From contig BBSY01000003.1 in assembly GCA_000974665.1 (NCBI GenBank), positions 496,001 through 560,000 on the forward strand: a DNA stretch of 64,000 nt. The letters run 5' to 3'. Shown in pieces: positions 53,244-62,576 of this stretch (the stretch's first letter is position 1; the number at the start of each line of letters is the position of its first letter). The stretch comes from an alpha proteobacterium U9-1i (lineage in GTDB: Bacteria; Pseudomonadota; Alphaproteobacteria; Caulobacterales; Aquidulcibacteraceae). The position numbers and the translations under genes were made by a program. The notes under the pieces were generated by a model. That model worked only from the letters and a program-made list of their open reading frames with translations, was not told the origin of the DNA and did no database searches.

Positions 53244-54413
53244 TCACCCGAGGCGCGCGAGACCGGCGGCCAGATCCGCGATGAGATCGTCTGGATGCTC
53301 GAGCCCAATGGAAACGCGGATCAACGGACCCTCGGCGCTCCACGTGGTGGCGGTGCGGCAAATATTGCCATCGCACGGCACAATCAGGCTTTCGTAACCG
53401 CCCCACGAAAACCCCATCGCGAAGAGATCGAAGCCCTCCATCATAGCCTTTACGCGGTTCTCTCCGACGGGCTGCAGCACAAAGCTGAACACGCCGGAGG
53501 CGCCGCTGAAATCGCGCTTCCAAAGCGCGTGATCTGGATGCGAGGGGAGGGCGGGGTGGATGGCGCGTGCGACTTGGGGCTGCGTCTCTAGCCAGCGCGC
53601 GATCTGAAGCGCGGACGCTGCTTGCCGCTCCAGCCGCACTGACATGCTGCGGAGGCCGCGGAGCACGAGGAACGCATCGTCCGGCGAGGCGCCTAGGCCC
53701 AATTGCTTGAACGCCATGCGTACGCGCTCAGCCCACTGCGGGGTCGCTGACACCACCGCGCCCATGAATACATCGGCATGGCCTGCCTGGTATTTGGTAA
53801 GCGCTTGCACCGAAAGATCGACGCCGTGTTCGAACGGACTAAAAAACACGCCCGCAGACCATGTGTTGTCGAGGATCGTTGGAATGACGCGCCCACGCGC
53901 CGCTTCAGTGATTGCACGCGTGTCGTGAATTTCGAATGTCAGCGATCCGGGGCTCTCCAGGAAAATCCCACACGTCTTGTCATTGATCAGCGCCGCGATA
54001 CCGCCGCCCATGCGCGGATCGAAGTAACGCGGTGTGACGCCGAGCCGTTTCAGCATGTGATCGGCAAACCGGCGCGTAGGCCCGTAGACGGAATCGGTGA
54101 TCAGAATTTCCCCGCCGGCCTGGGCGACCGTAAGCAGCGCCAAGGTGCAAGCGGACAGCCCCGATGGCGTCAGGCAAGCGTCAGCGCCGCCTTCGATGGC
54201 AACCAACGCTTCGCGGAGCGCTTCTTGAATCGCCATGCCCTCAAGGGCGTAAGTTTTCTTTGGCGTTCCATAGAGATCGTCCGCGTCGGGGATCACGATT
54301 GTGGTCGCGCGATGGATCGCCGGATTTACGGCGCCGTCAAAACGCGCCGGGTCGCGCCCAGCAATCGCAAGCTGCGTTTCGCGCCGATACTTTGACAAAT
54401 CGCGCTTCTTCAC
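53244..54413 (-). CDS. metC: Cystathionine beta-lyase
   Basis: PLP enzyme that splits cystathionine to homocysteine, pyruvate and ammonia in methionine synthesis. The 389 residues carry the PLP lysine Lys207 in SVQALTKYQAGHADVFMG and the GLSACTLAL substrate loop. The related gamma-lyase cannot be excluded by eye, but the W-containing DNTWSAG and the G-F-S-WGG-YESL end resemble the beta-lyase MetC group. GTG start overlaps sseA (GTGA), so the two sulfur enzymes are coupled. Its stop touches the tRNA-Arg 3' end. Confidence 0.92.
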   Translation of the reverse strand: MKKRDLSKYRRETQLAIAGRDPARFDGAVNPAIHRATTIVIPDADDLYGTPKKTYALEGMAIQEALREALVAIEGGADACLTPSGLSACTLALLTVAQAGGEILITDSVYGPTRRFADHMLKRLGVTPRYFDPRMGGGIAALINDKTCGIFLESPGSLTFEIHDTRAITEAARGRVIPTILDNTWSAGVFFSPFEHGVDLSVQALTKYQAGHADVFMGAVVSATPQWAERVRMAFKQLGLGASPDDAFLVLRGLRSMSVRLERQAASALQIARWLETQPQVARAIHPALPSHPDHALWKRDFSGASGVFSFVLQPVGENRVKAMMEGFDLFAMGFSWGGYESLIVPCDGNICRTATTWSAEGPLIRVSIGLEHPDDLIADLAAGLARLG

Positions 54414-55264
54414 GCCGGCCCCGTCACGACGGGCGTGTCTTCACGGCCGCCCCATTCCGTCCACGAGCCGTCATAAACACTGGCGTCCCAGCGCCCAAGC
54501 CGCGCCATCGCCAACGCGATGACGGAAGCCGCCACGCCTGAACCGCAGGTGGCGATCGCCGGCTGATCGGTCTTGGCGCCAGCCTCGGCGAACACTCTCG
54601 CCAGCTCCTCGCGCGGGAGCATCTTTCCGTCGCGCAACAGCGGCGCGGTGGGCAAGGTGCGGGCGCCGGGCATGTGGCCACCGCGCAGCCCCGCGCGTGG
54701 TTCCGGCGCTTCGGCTGTGAATCGCGGCGTCGGACGGGCATCGATGATGGGAACGCCAGCATCAACGGCGCGGCGCATGTCGGCGAGGTCGCGAACGAGG
54801 TCGGCCCGGAAGCGGGCGGTGAAATGGCGTTCACTCCGTGGCGGCGGTACGCCATCTTCTATTGGGTAGCCTCCGGCCTCCCAGGCTGGGAAGCCGCCGT
54901 CGAGCACCACGATGTCATCGTGGCCCATGACCCGGAACGTCCACCACACGCGCGCCGACGAAAAAATTCCGGCGCTGTCGTAGACGACAACTCGTGCGCC
55001 ATCGCCGATCCCCAGTTTCTTCATGCGCGACGCGAATTTTTCCGGCGGCGGCAGCATGTGCGGCAAGTCTGTCGAGGTGTCGGCGATTTCATCGATGTCG
55101 AAGAAGGCCGCGCCTGGGATGCGGCGTTCGGCGTAGAGGGCCTTCGCGTCCCGCGGATCGTTCGGCATGAACCAGGTGGCGTCGACGACGCGGATATCCG
55201 GGGCATCGAGACGCTCCGCGAGCCAGGCGGCGGTGACGAGGGGATCGGCAGGGTGATCTGTCAT
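54410..55264 (-). CDS. sseA: 3-mercaptopyruvate sulfurtransferase
   Basis: Two-rhodanese-domain enzyme of 284 residues that transfers sulfur from 3-mercaptopyruvate to thiols or cyanide. The catalytic Cys240 lies in IATCGSGVAAS, the CGSGVT-type loop of mercaptopyruvate sulfurtransferases rather than thiosulfate sulfurtransferases. The N-terminal domain is inactive, ending near residue 130 (VVLDGGFPAWEAGG). The stop overlaps the metC GTG. Divergent from the DUF6134 gene. Confidence 0.93.
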   Translation of the reverse strand: MTDHPADPLVTAAWLAERLDAPDIRVVDATWFMPNDPRDAKALYAERRIPGAAFFDIDEIADTSTDLPHMLPPPEKFASRMKKLGIGDGARVVVYDSAGIFSSARVWWTFRVMGHDDIVVLDGGFPAWEAGGYPIEDGVPPPRSERHFTARFRADLVRDLADMRRAVDAGVPIIDARPTPRFTAEAPEPRAGLRGGHMPGARTLPTAPLLRDGKMLPREELARVFAEAGAKTDQPAIATCGSGVAASVIALAMARLGRWDASVYDGSWTEWGGREDTPVVTGPA

Positions 55265-55359
55265 GTCCAGACGCTAAGCCGCGCTGCCTCATGCTTCAAC
55301 AGCGCCGCGATGATCCGACGCTGAAGCGCGCGCGTAGCCCTCCGAAGGAGACTTTCGCC

Positions 55360-56013
55360 ATGCGTCTTGCCGTCCTAGCCGCCGCGTTCCTTGGGCTGAC
55401 CTCTACCGCCGCGGCCGCGCCAAGCGCGGCGGGCCGCTTGGCGTTTGACGTCACCCGCAACGGGCAACCCTTCGGCAGCCACGTCGTGGAGGTGAGCGGC
55501 AGCGGAGGCAATTTTGCGGTGCGCAGCAGGGCTGATCTGCGCGCCAATGTTGGACCGGTGACGGTGTTTAGATACGAGCACGCTTGTCGCGAAACCTGGG
55601 AGCAGGGGCGTTTGGCGGGACTTCTCTGCTCAACGCTCCGTGACGGTAGGCGGACGCGGGTCGAGGCGCGCCGTGAGAGCGACACGCTCCTTGTGACCGG
55701 CGCCGGAGGGGACGCCAGTTTCGCAATTGGATCGCTACCGACGAGTTGGTGGACCAAACCTCCAACCGACCTCGACTTCATGATTGACGCTGAAACCGGC
55801 GCACGCATGCCGATTAGCGTCACGCGCGTGGGGCGAGAGACGCGCAATGTCGGTGGCGCCTCAATCCAAACCGATCACATTCGGGTGCGTGGCACGCTTA
55901 CGGTTGACCTATGGTACGACCTCAGCGGCCGTTGGGTCGGTTGCGCTTTCACCGTGCGCGGCCAGCGGATCGAGTACCGCCTGACCACGCCGCTGACCGC
56001 CGCACCGGCCTAG
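55360..56013 (+). CDS. Exported DUF6134 family protein
   Basis: A 217-residue protein with an N-terminal signal (MRLAVLAAAFLGLTSTAAAA, cleaved after about residue 20). The rest is an all-beta domain with repeated strands (GRLAFDVTRNGQPFGSHVVEV, RADLRANVGPVTVFRYEH, TLTVDLWYDLSGRWVGCAF). It resembles the DUF6134 group, of unknown function, perhaps binding lipid or hydrophobic ligands. The ATG follows GAAGGAG. Overlaps the convergent cfa stop by four bases. Confidence 0.8.
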   Translation: MRLAVLAAAFLGLTSTAAAAPSAAGRLAFDVTRNGQPFGSHVVEVSGSGGNFAVRSRADLRANVGPVTVFRYEHACRETWEQGRLAGLLCSTLRDGRRTRVEARRESDTLLVTGAGGDASFAIGSLPTSWWTKPPTDLDFMIDAETGARMPISVTRVGRETRNVGGASIQTDHIRVRGTLTVDLWYDLSGRWVGCAFTVRGQRIEYRLTTPLTAAPA

Positions 56014-57242
56014 ATTGGTTTGGCGATCGCCAGCTGCACAACATCGGTGCGACCGGTACGAAAACCCGCCTCGCAATAGCCGAGGTAAAACAACCACAGC
56101 CTTTTGAAACGCTCATCGAAACCCAAAGCGGCGATGTCTTGCCATTTGGCTTGAAAGCGTTTGCCCCATTCCGCCAGAGTTTGCGCGTAACTTTGACCGA
56201 AGGCATCTGCCTTCCGCCAAATGAGGCCCGCACTCGCGACTTCGTCGCGCAACCGATCAATGCTGGCCAGCATTCCTCCGGGAAATACGTAGCGCTGAAT
56301 AAAATCCGCGCGCTTGCGGTACTTATGGAAGAGTTTGTCGTCGATGGTGATGATCTGCAGACCCGCACGGCCTCCCGGCTTCAGCACTTCGTTGATTTTT
56401 GCGAAATAGGCCGGCCAGTATTTTTCACCGACCGCTTCAAACATTTCGATCGACGCTACTTTGTCGAAACTCCCATCCACGTCACGGTAGTCCTGCTTGC
56501 GAATTTCGACGATGCCCGAGAGCCCCGCGCGCTCCATGCGGGCGCGTGCATACTCGTATTGTTCATCGGAAATGGTGATCCCGGTGACGCGCGCGCCATA
56601 TTCCCGTGCTGCGAATTCGGCAAAGCCACCCCAGCCGCAGCCGATTTCCAGGACGTGTTCGCCGGGCTTCAGTTCGAGGTGCTCGGCGAGCGCCCGATAC
56701 TTAGCCCGTTGAGCGGATTCCAGATCGCGCACGTCCGCGCCGTAGCGGGCGGCCGAGTACGTCATCGAACCGTCCAACCAAGCCTCGTAGAAACGATTGC
56801 CGAGGTCGTAGTGGGCAAGGATGTTGCGGCGCGAACCGTCCTTGGTGTTGGCGTTGGTGAGGTGGCGGAGGCCGTGAGCGAACTTGCCAAGCAAACTGCC
56901 CTCGAAAACTTTGACAAACCGCTCAATGTTGTTGGCGAGCAGTGTCAAAAGCGTCGTCAAGTCTGGACTGTCCCACTCGCCGGCCATCCAGCCTTCGGCA
57001 AAGCCGATGTCACCACTGCGCAAAACACGTTGCGCGAAGGCGTAGTCGCGAATGCGCCATTCGGCCTGTGGCGTCGCTACGTCGCCGAACCGCAGCGTCC
57101 GCCCGTCGGGCAGGGTGATGATCAAGGTTCCGCCCCGAATATTGGCGCACGCCATCAACACGGCCTTCGCGCGGGCGGGTACGTTGGAGAGCGCTGCAAT
57201 GGATCCGGCGCTGGCGCGGAGCGGTAAAGTCGCCATCTTCAT
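56010..57242 (-). CDS. cfa: Cyclopropane-fatty-acyl-phospholipid synthase
   Basis: SAM-dependent enzyme that adds a methylene across unsaturated fatty acyl chains in membrane phospholipids, often in stationary phase or acid stress. The 410-residue length suits the family. The SAM loop is VLEIGCGWGGFAEFAA (about residues 200-215), and the catalytic AHYDLGN (about 140) and SMTYSAARY are present. It is 70 bases downstream of the photolyase gene on the same strand. Confidence 0.94.
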   Translation of the reverse strand: MKMATLPLRASAGSIAALSNVPARAKAVLMACANIRGGTLIITLPDGRTLRFGDVATPQAEWRIRDYAFAQRVLRSGDIGFAEGWMAGEWDSPDLTTLLTLLANNIERFVKVFEGSLLGKFAHGLRHLTNANTKDGSRRNILAHYDLGNRFYEAWLDGSMTYSAARYGADVRDLESAQRAKYRALAEHLELKPGEHVLEIGCGWGGFAEFAAREYGARVTGITISDEQYEYARARMERAGLSGIVEIRKQDYRDVDGSFDKVASIEMFEAVGEKYWPAYFAKINEVLKPGGRAGLQIITIDDKLFHKYRKRADFIQRYVFPGGMLASIDRLRDEVASAGLIWRKADAFGQSYAQTLAEWGKRFQAKWQDIAALGFDERFKRLWLFYLGYCEAGFRTGRTDVVQLAIAKPI

Positions 57243-57312
57243 GATGTGGGTAACCCCGAGGCGTCGCGGGAGTTGCGAGCTGCAACAAATACGGCGCTCG
57301 GCAGCGGGCGGA

Positions 57313-58734
57313 TCAGATTGTGGCGAAGGCCGCTAAGGCTCGCGCCCGCGCTTCAGCATGATCAACGATCGGCGCGGGGTAGGTTTCACCCAACACTACG
57401 CCGGCATTTTTCAAAGTCGCCGCATCGGCCGTCCACGGGGCATGCAGTGCAGCATTTGGCAGTTTCGCCAATTCGGGGAGCCAACGCCTCACATAGGCGC
57501 CGTTACTGTCGTAGCGTTCGCCCTGGGTGACGGGATTGAAGATGCGGAAATACGGTGAGGCATCCGCGCCTGACCCAGCGACCCATTGCCACGACGCGGA
57601 ATTGTTGGCGAGGTCGGCATCGAGTAGCGTATCCCAGAACCACGCTTCACCGTGGCGCCAGTCGAGCAGCAGGTGTTTGATCAGAAAGGACGCCGCGATC
57701 ATCCGTGCGCGATTGTGCATGTATCCGGTCAGCCAAAGCTCGCGCATGGCGGCGTCAACGACCGGATAGCCGGTGCGCCCGCGCTGCCACGCAGACAACG
57801 CTGAGGCGTCGTCGCGCCAGGGGAAGGCATCGAATTGGACGCGCCAGTTTTGTTCGGGCAAGAGCGGCCAATGAAATAAGAGGTGGTTTGAGAATTCGCG
57901 CCAGCCAATCTCGGCCAAAAACTTGTCTGCGCCCGGGGCGTCGGGATCGAGTGCCGCCCAAATCTGTGAAGGGCTGATCTCACCAAAATGCAGGTGGGGC
58001 GACAATCGTGACGTCGCGTTCTGTCCAAGCTCATTGCGTGCTTCGGGATAGGGGCCAAGACGCTGGTCTAGGAACGCACTGAGCGCTTTTCGCGCTCCGG
58101 CCTCACCCGGCGTCCAGTGCGGCTGGAACGGCTTTGCCCAATTCGGCCTCCGCGGCAGTAAGGACCAGGACGTGAGCACATCGCTCGCGACAGCATTGGC
58201 ATATCCTGCGAGCTTTTTTGGCGCCGGGAGTACGGCGCGCTGCGGCCCCATCGCACGGCAGGCACGCCAGAAAGGCGTGAACACCTTATAAGGCTCGCCT
58301 GTTTTGTTTTTTACTTCCCACGGCTCAAACAACAATGCGCCGTTGAAGCTGTTTGCCTCTACGTGTGCTTTCGAGAGCGAGTCCTTCAACGCCGTGTCGC
58401 GGGCAATGGCGAACGGTTCGCAACAACGGTTCCAGTGAACGGCGCTGGCGCCGATCTCCTTTACAAGGTTCGGTATGACCTTGCGTGCATCGCCACGGCG
58501 CAGCACCAGGCGCGTTCCTCGTTTTTCCAAGTCGGCGTGCAATGCGACAAGGCTGTGGTGGAGCCACCAGCGCGACGCGCCGCCGAGCTTCCATTTTCCA
58601 GGCGTGTCATCGTCAAGCACATAAACACAAACCAATGGGCGTTTGCTGTCATGCGCGGCGTGGAGTGCGGGATTGTCGGCGACACGCAAATCCTGCCGAA
58701 ACCAGACGACGATCGGCGCGCCGGCGTCAGCCAT
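57313..58734 (-). CDS. phrB: Deoxyribodipyrimidine photolyase
   Basis: Light-driven repair enzyme for UV-made cyclobutane pyrimidine dimers. The 473 residues have an N-terminal antenna-binding domain (VVWFRQDLRVADNPAL) and a C-terminal FAD domain (EIGWREFSNHLLFHWPLLP, RTGYPVVDAAMRELWLTGYMHNR, NNSASWQWVAGSG). The pattern fits class I CPD photolyases; a (6-4) type is less likely. ATG start overlaps the upstream glycosyltransferase stop by eight bases, so they are coupled. Confidence 0.93.
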   Translation of the reverse strand: MADAGAPIVVWFRQDLRVADNPALHAAHDSKRPLVCVYVLDDDTPGKWKLGGASRWWLHHSLVALHADLEKRGTRLVLRRGDARKVIPNLVKEIGASAVHWNRCCEPFAIARDTALKDSLSKAHVEANSFNGALLFEPWEVKNKTGEPYKVFTPFWRACRAMGPQRAVLPAPKKLAGYANAVASDVLTSWSLLPRRPNWAKPFQPHWTPGEAGARKALSAFLDQRLGPYPEARNELGQNATSRLSPHLHFGEISPSQIWAALDPDAPGADKFLAEIGWREFSNHLLFHWPLLPEQNWRVQFDAFPWRDDASALSAWQRGRTGYPVVDAAMRELWLTGYMHNRARMIAASFLIKHLLLDWRHGEAWFWDTLLDADLANNSASWQWVAGSGADASPYFRIFNPVTQGERYDSNGAYVRRWLPELAKLPNAALHAPWTADAATLKNAGVVLGETYPAPIVDHAEARARALAAFATI

Positions 58735-59518
58735 TCTGCTTAGCGTCTTGGCGTTTGCGCATATAGACTTCCATCATCTTGGCGTCCTTAAGCCAACGTC
58801 CGTGCGCGGCGATGTTCGCTACGGCGAAGCCGTACCAGCCGCCGCGCCACATGCCGCGCATCACGTAATGGTGGAAGAAATAGAATGGCCGCGCGAACAC
58901 GATGCGCAACGCCACGTACCAGAAGGACTTGAGTTCCGTATCCTTCGCGCGTGAGCTCGAGTTGCGGTTGAACTTGTCGCCCAACTGATGGAGGTCGCGG
59001 AAGCTCTTGTGCAGCGCCGGGGCTTTCAGCTTACCAACCTTCATGCCGCTTGGGATTTCCAGCTGGTCCCAACCGGCATGATCGCGCGCGCGGATCACAC
59101 GTTTGTCGTAGAGGCGGTTGCGCGTAACGACGCTGGATTGCCACCATGGTTCTCCAATCGGCGGCGCCGTCACCAAAGTCAGCTGATACACGGGGCAGGG
59201 CGGATCGCCGTGAGAGAACAGGTCGCGGATTTCCTGCGCCAATTCGGGCGTGACGATTTCGTCGGCGTCGAGGTCGAGCATCCAATCGTTGCGGGTATTG
59301 TCTTCGCCGATGCGCTTCTGTTTGCCGCCGCCAAGCCAAGGCGCATTGACAACGCGCGCGCCCGCGGCTTCCGCCAATGCGATTGTCTTGTCGGTTGAGC
59401 CGCAATCGATGACCACGACCTCATCTACGATCTGGAACGCCGCCCGGATCACGTCGGCGACCATGCGCTCTTCGTTCTTGGTGCGGATGTAGCAGGAGAT
59501 TTTGGGGGCTTCAGGCAT
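58727..59518 (-). CDS. Family 2 glycosyltransferase
   Basis: A 263-residue GT-A glycosyltransferase. The N-terminal CYIRTKNEERMVADVI, VVIDCGSTDKT and the DLDADEIV motif (metal and nucleotide-sugar site) are typical of GT2. The acceptor is unknown; the C-terminal half has a hydrophobic, aromatic segment (FARPFYFFHHYV) that may touch the membrane, as in lipopolysaccharide core transferases such as WaaE/KdtX. ATG 59518 is preferred; an upstream GTG (59542) would add eight residues. Overlaps phrB. Confidence 0.87.
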   Translation of the reverse strand: MPEAPKISCYIRTKNEERMVADVIRAAFQIVDEVVVIDCGSTDKTIALAEAAGARVVNAPWLGGGKQKRIGEDNTRNDWMLDLDADEIVTPELAQEIRDLFSHGDPPCPVYQLTLVTAPPIGEPWWQSSVVTRNRLYDKRVIRARDHAGWDQLEIPSGMKVGKLKAPALHKSFRDLHQLGDKFNRNSSSRAKDTELKSFWYVALRIVFARPFYFFHHYVMRGMWRGGWYGFAVANIAAHGRWLKDAKMMEVYMRKRQDAKQNG

Positions 59519-59573
59519 GCCTGCGAGAAAGCGCGGGCGCACCAGAATTGCAAGAGGCCGCTGGCGTGCCGGA

Positions 59574-60020
59574 CTAGGCGCTTTTTGCGCCCAATAGAAG
59601 CCGATCTAAACTGAAGCTTCCCGCGCCTTTGGTCGCGAAATACAAGCTCACGACGACAAGCATGGCCGATGGGAAGGCAGGCCGAATGCCGAGCTTTGCG
59701 TCCACCATCGCCAACGCGACGACAAAGTTGAACGCACAGACCAAGCCCGCCCAACGTGTGCCGATACCAAGCACGAAGGCCACGCCGCATGCCAACTGCG
59801 CCCAAACAGATAGCGGCGCCATCACGTCCGGGCGCACGAACCCTTGACTGCCCAGAAACCCCTCGAACTCCGCCATGCGTGCAGGGTCCACGACATTGTC
59901 CCAGACGCCCCAGATGAGAAAGAGGCCGACCACGAGGCGCATAGCGAGCAACGCGATGTCTGCGCCGCGTGCGAGCGGGTCCAGAAACAAGACGCTTCGG
60001 ACAGGTGAGCTAGACGGCAT
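59574..60020 (-). CDS. DoxX family membrane protein
   Basis: A 148-residue protein with four membrane spans and the DoxX layout: ALLAMRLVVGLFLIWGVWDNV, then FEGFLGSQGF, the LSVWAQLACGVAFVLGIGTRWAGL pair and a last span with ATKGAGSFSLDRLL. DoxX proteins are thought to act in thiosulfate-quinone or redox-linked membrane functions; most are unassigned. The ATG at 60020 gives a short polar N-terminus. Next gene upstream on the same strand is recG. Confidence 0.85.
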   Translation of the reverse strand: MPSSSPVRSVLFLDPLARGADIALLAMRLVVGLFLIWGVWDNVVDPARMAEFEGFLGSQGFVRPDVMAPLSVWAQLACGVAFVLGIGTRWAGLVCAFNFVVALAMVDAKLGIRPAFPSAMLVVVSLYFATKGAGSFSLDRLLLGAKSA

Positions 60021-60114
60021 AGACGCCTCCGATGTGTATTCGGGGTACCTAAGCCAGTGGCGGTGCTCAAGGTCCGGAGGTCGCAAATGCCGGAGCTGGG
60101 GAGTCTTAGATTGC

Positions 60115-62202
60115 TCAGCCGCTCCGCGCCAATTCGGCCGCCTCCGCGTAGCCAAACAGCGCGAGCGCCAACCGTATTGCCTGCCCACGTTCGCTCTTGA
60201 GGTCTGGATCGCGCTCTACCGCGAGGCGCGCTTCTTTGTCAGCCGCGCCGAGCATGCCGGAGTGCGCTTCCGGCGAAACGAGCCGGAACGGCGGGAGGCC
60301 GCTTTGTTGCACGCCAAGCATATCGCCCGCACCGCGCATTTTGTAGTCGAGTTCGGAGATGACAAATCCGTCGTCCGTGCGTCGGAACGCATCAAGCCGC
60401 TCTTTGGCGCTTTCGCCCAGCGGCGGCTTCCAAAGGAGCACGCACTTTCCTTGCTTGTCACCGCGTCCGACGCGGCCGCGCAATTGGTGCAATTGAGCAA
60501 GGCCAAACCGCTCGGCATGCTCGATCACCATGATCGTCGCTTCCGGCACGTTGACGCCAACTTCGATCACGGTGGTCGCTACCAGCAAAAAAGCCGCGCC
60601 TGAACGGAAGCGGTCCATGGCCGCCTCGCGCGCGGCGGGCGACATCTTGCCATGGACGATCTCGACGCCGTCGCCAAAGCGGTCCCGCAACGCCTCGTAG
60701 CGATCCTGCACGGCGGCCAAATCCACAGCCTCGCTTTCTTCGATCAGGGGGCACACCCAATACGCCCTCTCTCCCCGGGCGCTGACCTCGGCGATTGCAT
60801 CTGTCACCTCTTCAGAGCGCGTGGTCGGCATTGTCGCGGTGCGTATCGGCATGCGGCCGGGGGGTTTCTCGTCCAGCACTGATAAATCCATGTCGCCATG
60901 AATTGAGAGTGCGAGCGTGCGTGGGATCGGTGTCGCGCTCATCACCAGCACATGCGGCGCGAACCCCTTCGCCACCATGCGCATGCGATCCGAAACACCA
61001 AACCGGTGCTGTTCGTCGATGACGATGAGGCCCAGGTCCTTGAAGGTTACGTCGTCCTGGAACAACGCATGCGTGCCAACAACAACGCTCAACTCACCTG
61101 AAGCCAAGCGCTCCAAGATCGCGCGCCGGTCCTTACCTTTGTCACGTCCGGTAAGGACCGCCATCGCAATGCCGGCAGCCTCCAGCAAAGGCTGCAAGGT
61201 CGCGCCATGCTGGCGGGAGAGCAAATCTGTCGGCGCCATCATCGCGCTTTGCAATCCGGCCTCAGCCGAGCGCGCCATCGCGAGTGCGGCGATCAAAGTT
61301 TTTCCGGAACCGACATCGCCCTGCAGCAAACGCAACATTGGTGAAGGCTCGGCCATGTCAGCCAGGATTTCATCTGTGGCGCGCTGTTGTGCCTTGGTGG
61401 GCTTGAAGGGCAGGCTCGCCAGCATCATCGCGGCAAGCCGCCCATCCCCGACGATGGAGCGGCCGTCGTCCTTGCGTCGATGTTCCCGCCGCAAACGCAG
61501 CGCGCATTGCCGCGCGAACAATTCATCGTAGGCAAGTCGCGTGCGGAATATGCCGTCCGCGCTGACATCCTCGGGCGTTTCCGGGCGGTGCAGGCGCTGA
61601 ATTGCGTCGCGAAAGCTTGGCCAATGATGCGCACTGATTGTCGTCGGTTCGATCCATTCCGGGGTCTCGGGCGCGTTCTCCAGCGCACCTTGGATTGTGC
61701 GCGCCAACGTGCGTCCTGGGAGCCCCGCGGTGAGCGGATAGACGGGCTCCACCGCCGGTGGCGCTTCGCCACGCTCAGGATCGACCACGTGATCGGGATG
61801 CAGCATCTGGCGGACGCCGTCATAGAAATTGATCGTGCCGCTGACGAGGCGTGTCTGGCCCTTGGGCCACATCCGCTCCAGCATCTCCCTCTTTCCGCGG
61901 AAGTAGGCGACATCCATGAATCCGCTCTCGTCGCGCAAGCGGATGCGGTAGGGGAGGTTGCGGAAGCCCGGCGTGTGACCGTCGACCTCAGCTTCAATAG
62001 TGGCGATGTCGCCGTCCTTCGTTTCAGCGATCGGCACGCGCAAGCGCCGGTCTATGGCGTTATGCGGCGGCAGGAACAACAGATCGCGCACGAGGGTTCC
62101 ACCCGCCACCTTAGCGACCAACTCCATGGTCTCGCGCCGCGCCCCGCGCGGAGCGCGGGCCGGTGCGAGATAGGCGGAGAGGGTGGATTTGGGCTCGGTC
62201 AT
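60115..62202 (-). CDS. recG: ATP-dependent DNA helicase RecG
   Basis: Remodels stalled replication forks and Holliday junctions. The 695 residues contain a wedge/OB domain (about 60-160), Walker A GDVGSGKT at 295-302 and the DEQH box at 396-399, with motif VI QLRGRVGRGD near the C-terminal third. The C-terminal Arg-rich end is as in bacterial RecG. Divergent from sdhE-mfd, sharing a 107-base promoter region. Confidence 0.96.
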   Translation of the reverse strand: MTEPKSTLSAYLAPARAPRGARRETMELVAKVAGGTLVRDLLFLPPHNAIDRRLRVPIAETKDGDIATIEAEVDGHTPGFRNLPYRIRLRDESGFMDVAYFRGKREMLERMWPKGQTRLVSGTINFYDGVRQMLHPDHVVDPERGEAPPAVEPVYPLTAGLPGRTLARTIQGALENAPETPEWIEPTTISAHHWPSFRDAIQRLHRPETPEDVSADGIFRTRLAYDELFARQCALRLRREHRRKDDGRSIVGDGRLAAMMLASLPFKPTKAQQRATDEILADMAEPSPMLRLLQGDVGSGKTLIAALAMARSAEAGLQSAMMAPTDLLSRQHGATLQPLLEAAGIAMAVLTGRDKGKDRRAILERLASGELSVVVGTHALFQDDVTFKDLGLIVIDEQHRFGVSDRMRMVAKGFAPHVLVMSATPIPRTLALSIHGDMDLSVLDEKPPGRMPIRTATMPTTRSEEVTDAIAEVSARGERAYWVCPLIEESEAVDLAAVQDRYEALRDRFGDGVEIVHGKMSPAAREAAMDRFRSGAAFLLVATTVIEVGVNVPEATIMVIEHAERFGLAQLHQLRGRVGRGDKQGKCVLLWKPPLGESAKERLDAFRRTDDGFVISELDYKMRGAGDMLGVQQSGLPPFRLVSPEAHSGMLGAADKEARLAVERDPDLKSERGQAIRLALALFGYAEAAELARSG

Positions 62203-62232
62203 TTCCTGGGTGATGGGTCAGGCTCGACGGCG

Positions 62233-62261
62233 CTGACAGCACCGCCCATATGGGTTATAGC
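62233..62261 (+). promoter_or_regulatory. Putative sigma-70 promoter of sdhE-mfd
   Basis: CTGACA (62233-62238) and TATAGC (62256-62261) are 17 bases apart, five and four matches to the consensus. Transcription would start about 40 bases before the sdhE ATG. Confidence 0.6.
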
Positions 62262-62309
62262 GCGCGCCCGCGCCGTGGTGCGGGCCCAATCCTCTCACCC
62301 GGACTGCCG

Positions 62310-62576
62310 ATGGACGACCGCCGTAAGAAGCTGAGATTCCGCGCCTGGCGGCGTGGGTTTCGCGAGATTGACTTGATTCTAGGCGGTTTCGCGGACGTTC
62401 GTTTGACGCATTTGGATGCTGCCGGGCTGGACGCGTTCGAAGCCCTTCTGGATGCGCCGGACCAGGACGTCTATGCCTGGATCACCGAGGCCGATCCCGC
62501 GCCGCCGGCGTTCGAAACGCCGACGTTGGCGCTGATTCGCGCCTTCCGATTTGAGATGAGCCGATCCGACGTATGA
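62310..62576 (+). CDS. sdhE: FAD assembly factor SdhE
   Basis: A small (88-residue) five-helix protein that helps attach FAD to succinate dehydrogenase. It begins MDDRRKKLRFRAWRRGFREIDLILGGF, containing the conserved RGxRE-type motif (RRGFREIDLILG), then LDAFEALLDAPDQDVYAWI. The stop overlaps the mfd ATG (ATGA). In many alphaproteobacteria sdhE is next to mfd, matching this layout. Confidence 0.95.
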   Translation: MDDRRKKLRFRAWRRGFREIDLILGGFADVRLTHLDAAGLDAFEALLDAPDQDVYAWITEADPAPPAFETPTLALIRAFRFEMSRSDV

